From positions 186,001 to 250,000 of the forward strand of contig NZ_JAFIBY010000008.1 in assembly GCF_017832355.1 (NCBI RefSeq): a stretch of 64,000 nt of DNA. The letters run 5' to 3'. The translations under genes and the position numbers were made by a program. The stretch is from Serratia sp. PL17. GTDB taxonomy: Bacteria > Pseudomonadota > Gammaproteobacteria > Enterobacterales > Enterobacteriaceae. Positions 29,705 through 38,100 of this stretch are shown piece after piece; position 1 is the first letter of the stretch; each line of letters opens with the position of its first letter. The notes below the pieces were generated by a model that worked only from the letters and a program-made list of their open reading frames with translations, was not told the origin of the DNA and searched no databases.

Positions 29705-30949
29705 ATGTCTGAAGGGGTGGCTGTTGATAAAGCAGCTCAAGCGAATTCGGGCGAGTCACATTTTGCCATCTTATTGTTTCTAGCCTTGGCATTAATGTCT
29801 GCATTGCTCAACAGCAGTGCGCCGACGCCGCTTTATCCGCTTTATCAACATGAGTTGGCATTAAGCTCGGTCAGCCTGACAGTCATTTATGGTGCCTATG
29901 CTGCGGGTGTGCTGATCTCATTGTTCGGCGTGGGCAATATGGCCGGCAAAGTGAAGGACCTGCGCAGCATGATTGTTCCTGCGCTGCTGGTGGTACTGGC
30001 GGGGGCCTTGTTATTCTCGATGGCCGATTCGTTCCTGATGATGTTTATGGCGCGTTTGCTGGCCGGTATTGGTACCGGCGCCCTGACAGGGGCCGCGAAT
30101 ATTGCGCTGGTGCGTTTTGGGCCGAAAGACGGCGGTAAAAATGCGGCACTGATTGCGACATTGTCTTTTACCACCGGTCTGGCATTAGGGCCGATTTTCA
30201 GCGGCGTTGCGTTGCAAACGGGGTTCCATACCACCTCATTGCCGTTCATTATCATTATGGCGGTGGCGGCAATCGCTGCGTTAGGTGTGATGCTCAAATG
30301 GCCCGCTATTGCTCCGGTTGTCCCCCTGAATGGAGCCGTAGAAACAGGGGCCGAAACGGAAAAGAGTTCTCTGGGAGATGGCTTGCGAGCGACAGGGGGC
30401 AAGTTCTTCCTGTGTGCCGGTGCGCTGTTTATCTGTTGGGCTGTGGCTGCCAGCATTCTGGCGATTGGCCCAAGCGTGTCGGAAAAGCTGTTGGGTATGC
30501 ATAGCCGTGGTGTTTATGGGTATGTGATCGCGGTTTATCTGGTGATTGCCGGTATTAGCCAGATTCTGAGCCGCCGCGTTAATGCTCGTCACTCGCTGAT
30601 GTTTGGCTGCCTGGCGCAAGCGTTGTCAGTCGTGGTGTTCGCCGAAGCCATACAGATTCATTCGTTGGGTCTGGCCAGTGCCGGTATGGTGATTGCGGGT
30701 TATGCCTACGGGGCTATCTTTGTCGGCAGTGCCACATTGGTGAATCTGATTTCACCGAAGGCAAGCCATGCAAGACTGATTTCGCTGTTTTACGTTATTG
30801 CTTATATCGCCAACTGGATCCCTATCCTGTTGGGGGTAGTGATCGACCATGCCAGCTTGCATCTGGCGGTCAACCTGTTATTCCTGGTCAGTGCCGTGGT
30901 GTGCTTAATGTTAAGCCTCATGGTGACCCGCGCGGGCTTCCCACGCTGA
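29705..30949 (+). CDS. Major facilitator superfamily permease
   Basis: The 414-residue protein has a 12-helix MFS layout. Helix 1 follows a polar 20-residue head (ALALMSALLNSSAPTPLYPLY), the helix 2-3 loop GVGNMAGKVKDLR stands in place of the usual MFS signature, helix 4-5 reads ARLLAGIGTGALTGAANIAL, and a central loop around residues 205-225 is rich in acidic and polar residues. The substrate is unknown; drug or metabolite efflux is typical. ATG 29705 follows GGGAGAG at 29694-29700. It has its own strong terminator (31025-31053). Confidence 0.85.
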   Translation: MSEGVAVDKAAQANSGESHFAILLFLALALMSALLNSSAPTPLYPLYQHELALSSVSLTVIYGAYAAGVLISLFGVGNMAGKVKDLRSMIVPALLVVLAGALLFSMADSFLMMFMARLLAGIGTGALTGAANIALVRFGPKDGGKNAALIATLSFTTGLALGPIFSGVALQTGFHTTSLPFIIIMAVAAIAALGVMLKWPAIAPVVPLNGAVETGAETEKSSLGDGLRATGGKFFLCAGALFICWAVAASILAIGPSVSEKLLGMHSRGVYGYVIAVYLVIAGISQILSRRVNARHSLMFGCLAQALSVVVFAEAIQIHSLGLASAGMVIAGYAYGAIFVGSATLVNLISPKASHARLISLFYVIAYIANWIPILLGVVIDHASLHLAVNLLFLVSAVVCLMLSLMVTRAGFPR

Positions 30950-31024
30950 GATTTCAGCGCCCGATCTCATTTGGGCGTGAGTGAATCTGGTAAACGATTT
31001 CCCTGGTGTTGTTGTGTGTCATTT

Positions 31025-31053
31025 CCAGCGTGCTTGCCACGCTGGTTTTTTTT
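31025..31053 (+). terminator. Rho-independent terminator after the MFS gene
   Basis: The stem CCAGCGTG/CACGCTGG has a short loop and is followed by eight Ts. It ends the 29705-30949 transcript and marks the right border of the accessory block. Confidence 0.9.
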
Positions 31054-31174
31054 GTGACAAATTCCTCAGTTCTGTAATTACCATGTTTCTCATTACATAT
31101 TTTATGTGATGCCCATCATATATTTTTGCCGATTTTCGCGTAAACTGCGCGCTTCCTTTTCAGCGGGTCGGTTT

Positions 31175-31669
31175 ATGAACGTTATTTTTGCCATTGCTTT
31201 GACTACCGGGATCCTCTCTGGCGTTTGGGGATGGGTTGCGGTGAGCCTGGGGTTAATCAGCTGGGCCGGTTTTCTCGGCTGCACAGCCTATTTCGCCTGC
31301 CCGCAGGGGGGATTAAAAGGGTTGTTAATCAGCACATTGACCAGTTGCAGCGGCGTCTTTTGGGCTATGGCGATCATTCACGGCAGTGAGCTCGCTCCAG
31401 GCTGGAGTATGCTCGGTTATCTGCTGACCGGCGTGGTGGCTTTTTTGATGTGCATTCAGGCAAAGCAACAGTGGCTGGGGTTCGTGCCTGGTACCTTCAT
31501 TGGCGCTTGCGCGACCTTTGCTGGTGGCGGTGACTGGCCGTTGGTGACCCTGTCTTTACTGGTTGGGCTGGTGTTCGGTTACGCGATGAAAAACAGCGGC
31601 TTGTGGTTGGCGGCACGCAATGAGAAAACCAAAGCGACCGCTGTTGTTACCGAGAATGTTAACCGCTGA
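31175..31669 (+). CDS. ycdZ: YcdZ-like inner-membrane protein (DUF1097)
   Basis: The 164-residue hydrophobic protein has about five helices and is highly similar to E. coli YcdZ: WGWVAVSLGLISWAGFLGCTAYF, VPGTFIGACATFAG and the shared ending GYAMKNSGLWLAAR. No function is established. ATG 31175 gives the family N-terminus MNVIFAIALTTGILSG; the longer open frame upstream is not conserved. The gene is not in this position in E. coli K-12. It ends 1 nt before the convergent idnR-like stop, with no terminator between them. Confidence 0.87.
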   Translation: MNVIFAIALTTGILSGVWGWVAVSLGLISWAGFLGCTAYFACPQGGLKGLLISTLTSCSGVFWAMAIIHGSELAPGWSMLGYLLTGVVAFLMCIQAKQQWLGFVPGTFIGACATFAGGGDWPLVTLSLLVGLVFGYAMKNSGLWLAARNEKTKATAVVTENVNR

Positions 31670-31670
31670 T

Positions 31671-32654
31671 TCAAATGGTACCGCCGAGGGAAATGCGGTA
31701 GTGCAGGTCCACGCGCTCAATGCAGGGTAGCCCTTTTATGCGTTTGAGCAAGATCTCCGTAGCGACTTTACCCATATCAAACCTTGGTGTGATCACGCTG
31801 GCGATGCCCGGTGTGGTGGCTTTGCCGATATCCAAACCGTGAAAACCGGACAGGGCGACGTCCTGTGGAACTTGTAACCCGAGCCGGAGACACGCCTGCA
31901 ACACGCCAACGGCCAGATCGTCATTGGTGCATAAGATACCGTCCAAATCAGGATAGAGTTGACGGGCCATCGCCAGCATATCGGAACCCACACTGACAGA
32001 CGACACCCGATGCGGTGTGATTTGACGCGGCGCTAACCCTTGGTTTTCCATCGCCTGGCAATAGCCTTGAAAGCGCTTGTTATCGCGGGCATCAGACATG
32101 GCACCAAAATAAACCACCTGACGTTTTCCGCTGGCAAGCAGCGCTTCTGTCATGTCATAACCGGCCTGATAGTTATCGAACCCCACGGCAATCCGCCCCT
32201 CCGGGGCTTCAAGATCCATCACCTGCGCTACCGGGATTTTTGCTGCCGCCAAGTATTTCTCTGCCCGTAATGTGTGCTCTGAATCCGTAAGAATCAGCCC
32301 CGCGATGGGGTAGGCCAGCAGTTGGACGATGTGCTCTTCCTCTCGTTGGCGGCTGTAATCATAGTTCACCACCAGGGTCTGATAACCGTGTTCCAGCGTA
32401 ATGGATTCGATACCGGCTAACAGGTCGGCAAAAATCTGATTGTTGAACGAAGGGATCAGGACGCCTATACGCGGTTTTTGCGTTGAGCGCGCTTCATCGC
32501 TGTCGGTGAAATTAACCTCTTTCATCACTTGGGCAATTTTCGCGGCGGTTTCTGCAGCCACCTTTTCTGGCGTGCGCAGATAGCGGCTGACGGTCATTTT
32601 TGTCACACCGGCGAGCAGCGCAATATCCTGCAGCGTGACGCGTTGGTTCTTCAT
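31671..32654 (-). CDS. idnR: LacI-family regulator of the L-idonate/gluconate type (IdnR/GntR-like)
   Basis: The 327-residue regulator has a LacI helix-turn-helix (VTLQDIALLAGVTKMTVSRY, residues 6-25) and a periplasmic-binding-protein-like effector domain strongly resembling E. coli IdnR and GntR (GVLIPSFNNQIFADLLAGIES, VGFDNYQAG, LDGILCTNDDLAVGVL, SVITPRFDMGK). IdnR activates idn genes with 5-ketogluconate or L-idonate and cross-talks with GntR targets. It is divergent from idnO, whose control region holds a GntR-type dyad, which supports the assignment. Odd point: the hinge after the DNA-binding domain reads NFTDSDEARSTQK. It is about three residues shorter than in IdnR and LacI and lacks the YIPNR...L consensus that normally kinks the operator. 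Confidence 0.85.
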   Translation of the reverse strand: MKNQRVTLQDIALLAGVTKMTVSRYLRTPEKVAAETAAKIAQVMKEVNFTDSDEARSTQKPRIGVLIPSFNNQIFADLLAGIESITLEHGYQTLVVNYDYSRQREEEHIVQLLAYPIAGLILTDSEHTLRAEKYLAAAKIPVAQVMDLEAPEGRIAVGFDNYQAGYDMTEALLASGKRQVVYFGAMSDARDNKRFQGYCQAMENQGLAPRQITPHRVSSVSVGSDMLAMARQLYPDLDGILCTNDDLAVGVLQACLRLGLQVPQDVALSGFHGLDIGKATTPGIASVITPRFDMGKVATEILLKRIKGLPCIERVDLHYRISLGGTI

Positions 32655-32803
32655 TCTGATGCCTTAGCTGGGGGGCGGAAAGAGCCCGCATGATGTCATG
32701 TTAACAAATCGATCTGGCGATAACAATCCGCCTCATAAAGTATAAAAACTATATTTTTCAATAAACTATGTTGATGTGTTTTCTCGGCGGAATGCGTAGC
32801 TTC

Positions 32804-32819
32804 ACGTTAAAGGTAACAG
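32804..32819. promoter_or_regulatory. Candidate GntR/IdnR operator
   Basis: ACGTTA-AAGG-TAACAG keeps the GTTA-N4-TAAC core of the E. coli GntR/IdnR site. It lies 104 nt upstream of idnO and 150 nt upstream of the regulator's own start, so it could serve both genes. Confidence 0.6.
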
Positions 32820-32838
32820 GTTTTAGTAACACTGTTTT

Positions 32839-32858
32839 AAGTGATCTCAATCACATTT
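32839..32858. promoter_or_regulatory. Candidate CRP site of the idn module
   Basis: AAGTGATCTCAATCACATTT is close to the symmetric CRP consensus (GTGA-N6-TCACA intact). It lies 65 nt before the idnO start, consistent with catabolite-controlled activation, as is known for E. coli idn genes. Confidence 0.72.
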
Positions 32859-32922
32859 TTGCTGGCAGCGATCCGCTGAGATAGACGCCTGTTCTTTCTG
32901 AATGACATGGCCGGGGTGCGTT

Positions 32923-33687
32923 ATGAACAACTTGTTTTCACTGGATAATAAAAAAATACTGATTACCGGCGCTTCTCGGGGCATTGGCTTTCTGCTGGCT
33001 CGTGGGCTGGCGCAGTATGGTGCCCATATTCTGGTCAATGCGACCACTCAGGAAAATGCGCAGCGTGCGGTTGAAGCGTTGCGACGCGAAGGTTTCCGCG
33101 CCGACGCCGCGGCCTTTGACGTGACCGACTCTCAGGCCATTCATGCTGCTATTGAGCAAATCGAGGCAGAGTGCGGTGGAATCGATGTGCTGATCAACAA
33201 TGCGGGCATTCAGCGCCGTCATCCGTTTACCGAGTTCCCGGAAAAAGAGTGGGACGAGATTATTGCCGTCAATCAAAAAGCGGTCTTTATGGTCTCGCAA
33301 GCCGTGGCGCGCCATATGGTGCAGCGCCAAAGCGGAAAAATCATCAACATTGGCTCAATGCAGAGCGAACTGGGCCGTGACACCATTACACCCTATGCCG
33401 CGTCAAAGGGGGCGGTAAAAATGTTGACGCGCGGCATGTGTGTAGAGCTGGCGCGCTATAACATTCAGGTAAATGGCATTGCTCCGGGCTACTTCAAAAC
33501 AGAAATGACCCAGGCGCTGGCAGACAATGCGGAGTTTACCGCGTGGCTGACCAAACGCACTCCGGCTGCCCGCTGGGGTGATCCGCAGGAATTGATTGGT
33601 GCTGCCGTATTCTTGTCATCAAAGGCATCCGATTTTGTTAATGGCCACCTGCTGTTTGTCGATGGCGGCATGTCTGCTGCGGTATAA
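32923..33687 (+). CDS. idnO: 5-keto-D-gluconate 5-reductase IdnO
   Basis: The 254-residue short-chain dehydrogenase has the same length as E. coli IdnO and very similar sequence. It interconverts 5-ketogluconate and D-gluconate with NADPH. The cofactor motif is TGASRGIGF (about residues 14-22) and NNAGIQRRHPFTEFPE is diagnostic for IdnO. The catalytic Ser and Tyr-X-X-X-Lys are in GSMQSELGRD and TPYAASKGAVK. ATG 32923 starts MNNLFSLDNKK. It is first in the idnO-idnD pair (21-nt gap), opposite to the E. coli idnD-idnO order. Confidence 0.95.
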   Translation: MNNLFSLDNKKILITGASRGIGFLLARGLAQYGAHILVNATTQENAQRAVEALRREGFRADAAAFDVTDSQAIHAAIEQIEAECGGIDVLINNAGIQRRHPFTEFPEKEWDEIIAVNQKAVFMVSQAVARHMVQRQSGKIINIGSMQSELGRDTITPYAASKGAVKMLTRGMCVELARYNIQVNGIAPGYFKTEMTQALADNAEFTAWLTKRTPAARWGDPQELIGAAVFLSSKASDFVNGHLLFVDGGMSAAV

Positions 33688-33708
33688 CCGCCTGCTTAAT
33701 GGAAAATA

Positions 33709-34743
33709 ATGATGAAAATTCAAACCCAATCCTGCGTGGTTAAAGGCAAATATGACGTCGCAGTGGTGGAGCAGGAGGTGGAATACCAAGGGACGGGCAC
33801 GCTGGTGAAAATCACGCGTGGTGGTATCTGTGGGTCAGACCTGCATTACTACCAAGAAGGCAAGGTTGGCAGCTTTCAAGTGCGCCAGCCGATGGTGCTT
33901 GGCCATGAGGTGATTGGTGAGGTGGTGGCCAGTGATACTGCGCGACTGGCTGTTGGCCAAAAGGTGGCGTTGAACCCCAGCAAACCCTGCGGGCTGTGCA
34001 AATATTGCCTGGCGAACCAGCAAAACCAGTGTACCCACATGCGTTTCTTCGGCAGCGCCATGTATTTTCCCCATGTGGATGGTGCCTTCACCCAATACAA
34101 AGTGGTTGATAGTGCGCAGTGCATTGCCTTTGACGCCGATCGCGATGAGAAGGTGATGGTGTTTGCGGAACCTTTGGCCGTCGCGATTCATGCCGCAAAA
34201 CAGCCAGGGGAGGTAAACGGCAAAAGGGTGTTTGTTTCCGGTGTAGGGCCGATCGGGTGCTTACTGGTGGCTGCATTGAAGGCACTGGGCGCCAGCGAAA
34301 TTGTTTGTGCCGATCTTAGCCCACGTTGCCTGGATATCGCCCGTGAGATGGGGGCGTCTATCTGCATGCATGCAAGCAATGACGATTTTAGCCGTTACCA
34401 ACAGGAAAAAGGCTATTTTGACATCGCGTTTGAAGTTTCCGGCCATCCGTTATCCCTGTTGCGCTGTCTGGAGGTCACCCGTGCCAAGGGGACGGTCGTG
34501 CAAGTGGGCATGGGCGGCAGTTTCCCCGATTTTCCACTGATGCTGCTGATCGCCAAAGAGTTGAATTTACTGGGCTCATTCCGTTTTGTTGAAGAGTTTG
34601 ATATCGCGGTTGCCTGGCTGTCCGACGGGACGATCAATCCGTTGCCGCTGCTCTCCGCTGAGTTTAACAATCAGCAACTGGAACAAGCTCTGGCATTCGC
34701 CGGCGATAAGCGCCTGGCCGCCAAGGTCCAGCTGGTGTTCTAA
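33709..34743 (+). CDS. idnD: L-idonate 5-dehydrogenase IdnD
   Basis: The 344-residue zinc-dependent medium-chain dehydrogenase oxidises L-idonate to 5-ketogluconate, feeding IdnO. Catalytic zinc ligands appear in GGICGSDLHYYQ (Cys) and LGHEVIGEV (His-Glu). The structural zinc loop is PCGLCKYCLANQQNQC, and the nucleotide-binding glycines are in VSGVGPIGCLL. Two adjacent ATGs (33709, 33712) are equally possible starts; E. coli IdnD corresponds to the second. No idnT transporter or idnK kinase lies near, so L-idonate uptake and gluconate phosphorylation must be encoded elsewhere. Confidence 0.95.
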   Translation: MMKIQTQSCVVKGKYDVAVVEQEVEYQGTGTLVKITRGGICGSDLHYYQEGKVGSFQVRQPMVLGHEVIGEVVASDTARLAVGQKVALNPSKPCGLCKYCLANQQNQCTHMRFFGSAMYFPHVDGAFTQYKVVDSAQCIAFDADRDEKVMVFAEPLAVAIHAAKQPGEVNGKRVFVSGVGPIGCLLVAALKALGASEIVCADLSPRCLDIAREMGASICMHASNDDFSRYQQEKGYFDIAFEVSGHPLSLLRCLEVTRAKGTVVQVGMGGSFPDFPLMLLIAKELNLLGSFRFVEEFDIAVAWLSDGTINPLPLLSAEFNNQQLEQALAFAGDKRLAAKVQLVF

Positions 34744-34769
34744 TTTTAGCCAATAGTCTGATGGCGGGG

Positions 34770-34809
34770 AGCGGCTATCCTTGTCTATAGTTAAGGGCCG
34801 CTTCATTTT
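34770..34809 (+). terminator. Possible terminator between idnD and elaB
   Basis: An AGCGGC/GCCGCT stem with a long internal region is followed by TCATTTTTT. The large loop makes it a weak candidate. Confidence 0.4.
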
Positions 34810-34829
34810 TTAAATACGGAGAACTTAAC

Positions 34830-35141
34830 ATGGCGAGAAATACGGATGCAGATCAAACCACGCTCGACGACGATCTGAGAATGCTGAGCGACACGCTGGA
34901 AGAAGTGTTGAAGTACTCCGGCGATCGCGCCGATCAGGCCTATATCGACATTAAAGCCCATGCCGAAGAGGCGTTGAGCGAGGTCAAGTCACGGCTGACT
35001 GACTCTACCGAATCCTACTATGCGCGTGCCAAGGACGCGGTTTGCCGCACTGACGGCTATGTGCGTGAAAAACCGTGGCACAGTGTCGGCATTGGGGCGA
35101 CGGTCGGATTGGTGCTGGGTCTGTTGTTGGCGCGTAAATAA
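34830..35141 (+). CDS. elaB: Tail-anchored ribosome-associated protein ElaB (DUF883)
   Basis: The 103-residue protein is orthologous to E. coli ElaB and related to YqjD. It has an acidic alpha-helical body (DDDLRMLSDTLEEVLKYSGD, residues 12-31) and ends in one hydrophobic anchor, GIGATVGLVLGLLLARK. E. coli ElaB is an RpoS-dependent, inner-membrane C-tail-anchored protein that associates with ribosomes and aids stress tolerance. A CGGAG ribosome site precedes ATG 34830. In E. coli it sits near menE; here the NdvB-like gene separates elaB from the men operon. Confidence 0.93.
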   Translation: MARNTDADQTTLDDDLRMLSDTLEEVLKYSGDRADQAYIDIKAHAEEALSEVKSRLTDSTESYYARAKDAVCRTDGYVREKPWHSVGIGATVGLVLGLLLARK

Positions 35142-35157
35142 CGACGTAAAGGTATTG

Positions 35158-35187
35158 GGCGCGGTCATTCACCGCGCCCTTGGTTTT
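35158..35187. terminator. Terminator between convergent elaB and the NdvB-like gene
   Basis: The perfect stem GGGCGCGGT/ACCGCGCCC is followed by TTGGTTTT on the elaB strand. Its 3' edge touches the stop of the leftward gene. Confidence 0.8.
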
Positions 35188-38100
35188 ACTGCCCCAGCAT
35201 GACGTCCACGTGATGGATTTTCCCGTCATCTACCAGCGTTATTACGGCCTCCGGCTGTTCTTCACCATCAACGGTGATCTGTGTCGCTCCCATTCCCTGC
35301 CGGATAATCAAGTGGTACTCGCTGCCACCCTCCCGGTAATTCAGTGTCACCTGTGGCCAGTCCGCAGGCAGACGGGTGTTGATGGACAACTGATTGCCAC
35401 GGCGTTTCAATCCCAGCAGTGACTCGACAATCAGCCGGTACATCCAACCGGCAGAGCCGGTATACCAACTCCAGCCGCCACGACCGACGTGCGGCGCGAC
35501 CGCGTATATATCGGCGGTCGCCACGTAAGGCTCAACCTTGTAGCGCTCGGCGGCGGTGCTGTTCAGGCTGTGGTTGATCGGGTTGATGAGCGCCATCAGT
35601 TCCCAGGCGCGTTCGATATTGCCCATTTCGGCGAAGGCCATGACCGCCCATACTGCGCCGTGGGTATACTGACCGCCATTTTCCCGCACGCCAGGCAGAT
35701 AACCGCGGATATAACCCGGATTAGGGCCGTTGCCATCGAATGGCGGTGTCAGCAGTTTTATCAGGCCAGCTTGGTTGTCTACCAGGTGTTTATCCAGCGA
35801 TTGCATCGCCTGCAGGCTGCGTGTTTTATCCGCTGCACCGGACAACACAGACCAGCTCTGGGCGATGGCGTCGATGCGGCACTCAGTTGATTGTTGAGAA
35901 CCTAGCGGCTCTCCACTGTCAAAGTAGCCCCGACGATACCATTCGCCATCCCAGGCATGGTCACGCAGGTTATCGCGCAAGGTATCGGCCTGTTGTCGAC
36001 AGAGTGCCGCCAGTTCGTTGTCGTTGCGCGCAGCAGCGACGTTGCCGTAACGCTGCAGGATATGGAACAGGAAGAAACCGAGCCAGACGCTTTCACCTCG
36101 CCCCTCCAGGCCCACCATATTCATGCCATCATTCCAGTCACCTGCTCCCATGAGCGGCAGGCCGTGCTCACCGAAGGTTAATCCGTGTTTTAACGCCCGT
36201 ACGCCGTGCTGATACAGGGTTTCCTGTATTGCGCTTGACGCGGGTTGCTCATACGAGGATTCCTCACCCGGCGCCAGTTTGCGCGCCTCCAGATAGCCGA
36301 CGGACTCATCGAGAATGGACCGATCGTCGGTGGCATCCAGGTAATGACAAATGGCCAGCGGCAGCCACAGGTAGTCATCCGAACAGCGCGTACGCACCCC
36401 GTTGCCCTGTGGCGGGTGCCACCAGTGTTGGACGTCGCCTTCGATAAACTGGCGCGAAGCGCACAGCAGGATCTGTTCGCGCAGACGTTCTGGGGCCGCA
36501 TGGGTCAACGCCAACGTGTCTTGCAATTGGTCGCGGAAACCGAAGGCCCCGCCGGACTGATAGTAACCGCTGCGTGCCTGAATACGGCAGGAGAGGGTTT
36601 GGTACAGTAACCAACCATTGGCCAGCAGGTCGACGGCGGGATGCGGCGTCCCGATTTGCACCTTGTTGAGAATGCTGTCCCAATGTGCCGTAACGCGTTG
36701 CAGTTCATCTTGCAGGTTGTCTTCCCGCAGGTATTTTTGCAACAGGGCCTCAGCCTCATCGGCGTTTTGCCCCAACCCAAGGGCAAACACCAGACTGCGT
36801 TGATCGCCATCGATCAGGCTGAGCGCCGACTGAACGGCCCCACAGGGATCCATAGCTGCGCCCACTTTGCCCGACAGTCGCCGCAGTTTCAGCACCACCG
36901 GGTTGGCCAGCGAACCGTTGCGTCCGATAAATTCACGCCGATCGCCACTGATGGAACAATGCACGCCGGTGACACCAAAGAAAGCGGTGCGATCTGAACC
37001 GCTGCTGCCGTAATGGTTGGTGGCCAGGATGCCACAGCCGCTTTCAGGCGATGCGGCCTGTGTGACAATGTGCATGGCCGATTTTTGCCGCAAATCACCC
37101 AGAATAAATTCCACGTAGCCGGTTGCCGACAACTTGCGCGTGCGCCCCGAGGTATTGGTCAGGGTTAGCAGGAACAGTTTGACCGGTGCATCTTTGGCCA
37201 CCAGCACGGTGAACTGACTGTCGATACCGTTTTCGCGGTGGTCAAAGACGCTGTAGCCGAAACCGTGGCGGGTCAGGTAGTGCCCACGGCCCCGGGCAGG
37301 TAGTGGTGTGGGGGACCAGAAGTGCCCGTTCTCTTCATCACGCAGATAGAAGGCCTCCCCGCTGCGGTCGCAGATAGGGTCGTTATCCCAGGGGGTCAGG
37401 CGGTATTCATGGGCGTTTTCGTACCAGGTGTAGGCCTGACCACTTTCCGAGACAACGGTGCCGAACATCGGATTAGCGATCACGTTCGACCAAGGGGCGG
37501 GCGTGATCTTACTTTCGTTCATTGCGATCACATATTCGCGGCCATTCTCGGAGAAGCCGCCGAGACCATTGTAAAACTGCAACGCGTCAATGGCGGGCAG
37601 CTGTGGCGAATGCAGGTTACGCGGCAGATTGTCCACCGTGGCCAGTTTCGACGACGCGGTGACTGGCGACAGAGGTTGCTGCAGAACCTGCGGCATTTGC
37701 AGACGCTGGTTGAGTTGCTCCGTTAATCCACCGCGACGATCGTCGAGATAAATCCGCGCAACGCTGAGCAACAACCGGTGGTCTTCCGGTGCCATATGCT
37801 CGCTGGTGCGCACGAAGATGCCACCGGGCTTATCTGTTTGGGTGGATTCCATACCGGCGGCGATCAGGCCCATGATCTGGTTTTGCAGATCCTGGCGGTA
37901 GCCGCCGACGTCTTCATTGAGGATCACCAGGTCGACCTGTAACCCTTTCAAGCGCCAATAGTTGTGGGCTTGGATCAGTTGCCGTACCAGCTCGATGTTC
38001 TCGCTGTCGGTCACCGTAAGCAGGACTATCGGCAGATCGCCGGAGATAGAGTGGCCCCACAGTCCCGATTGGCCGCGGCGGTTGTTAATGATTTCACTGC

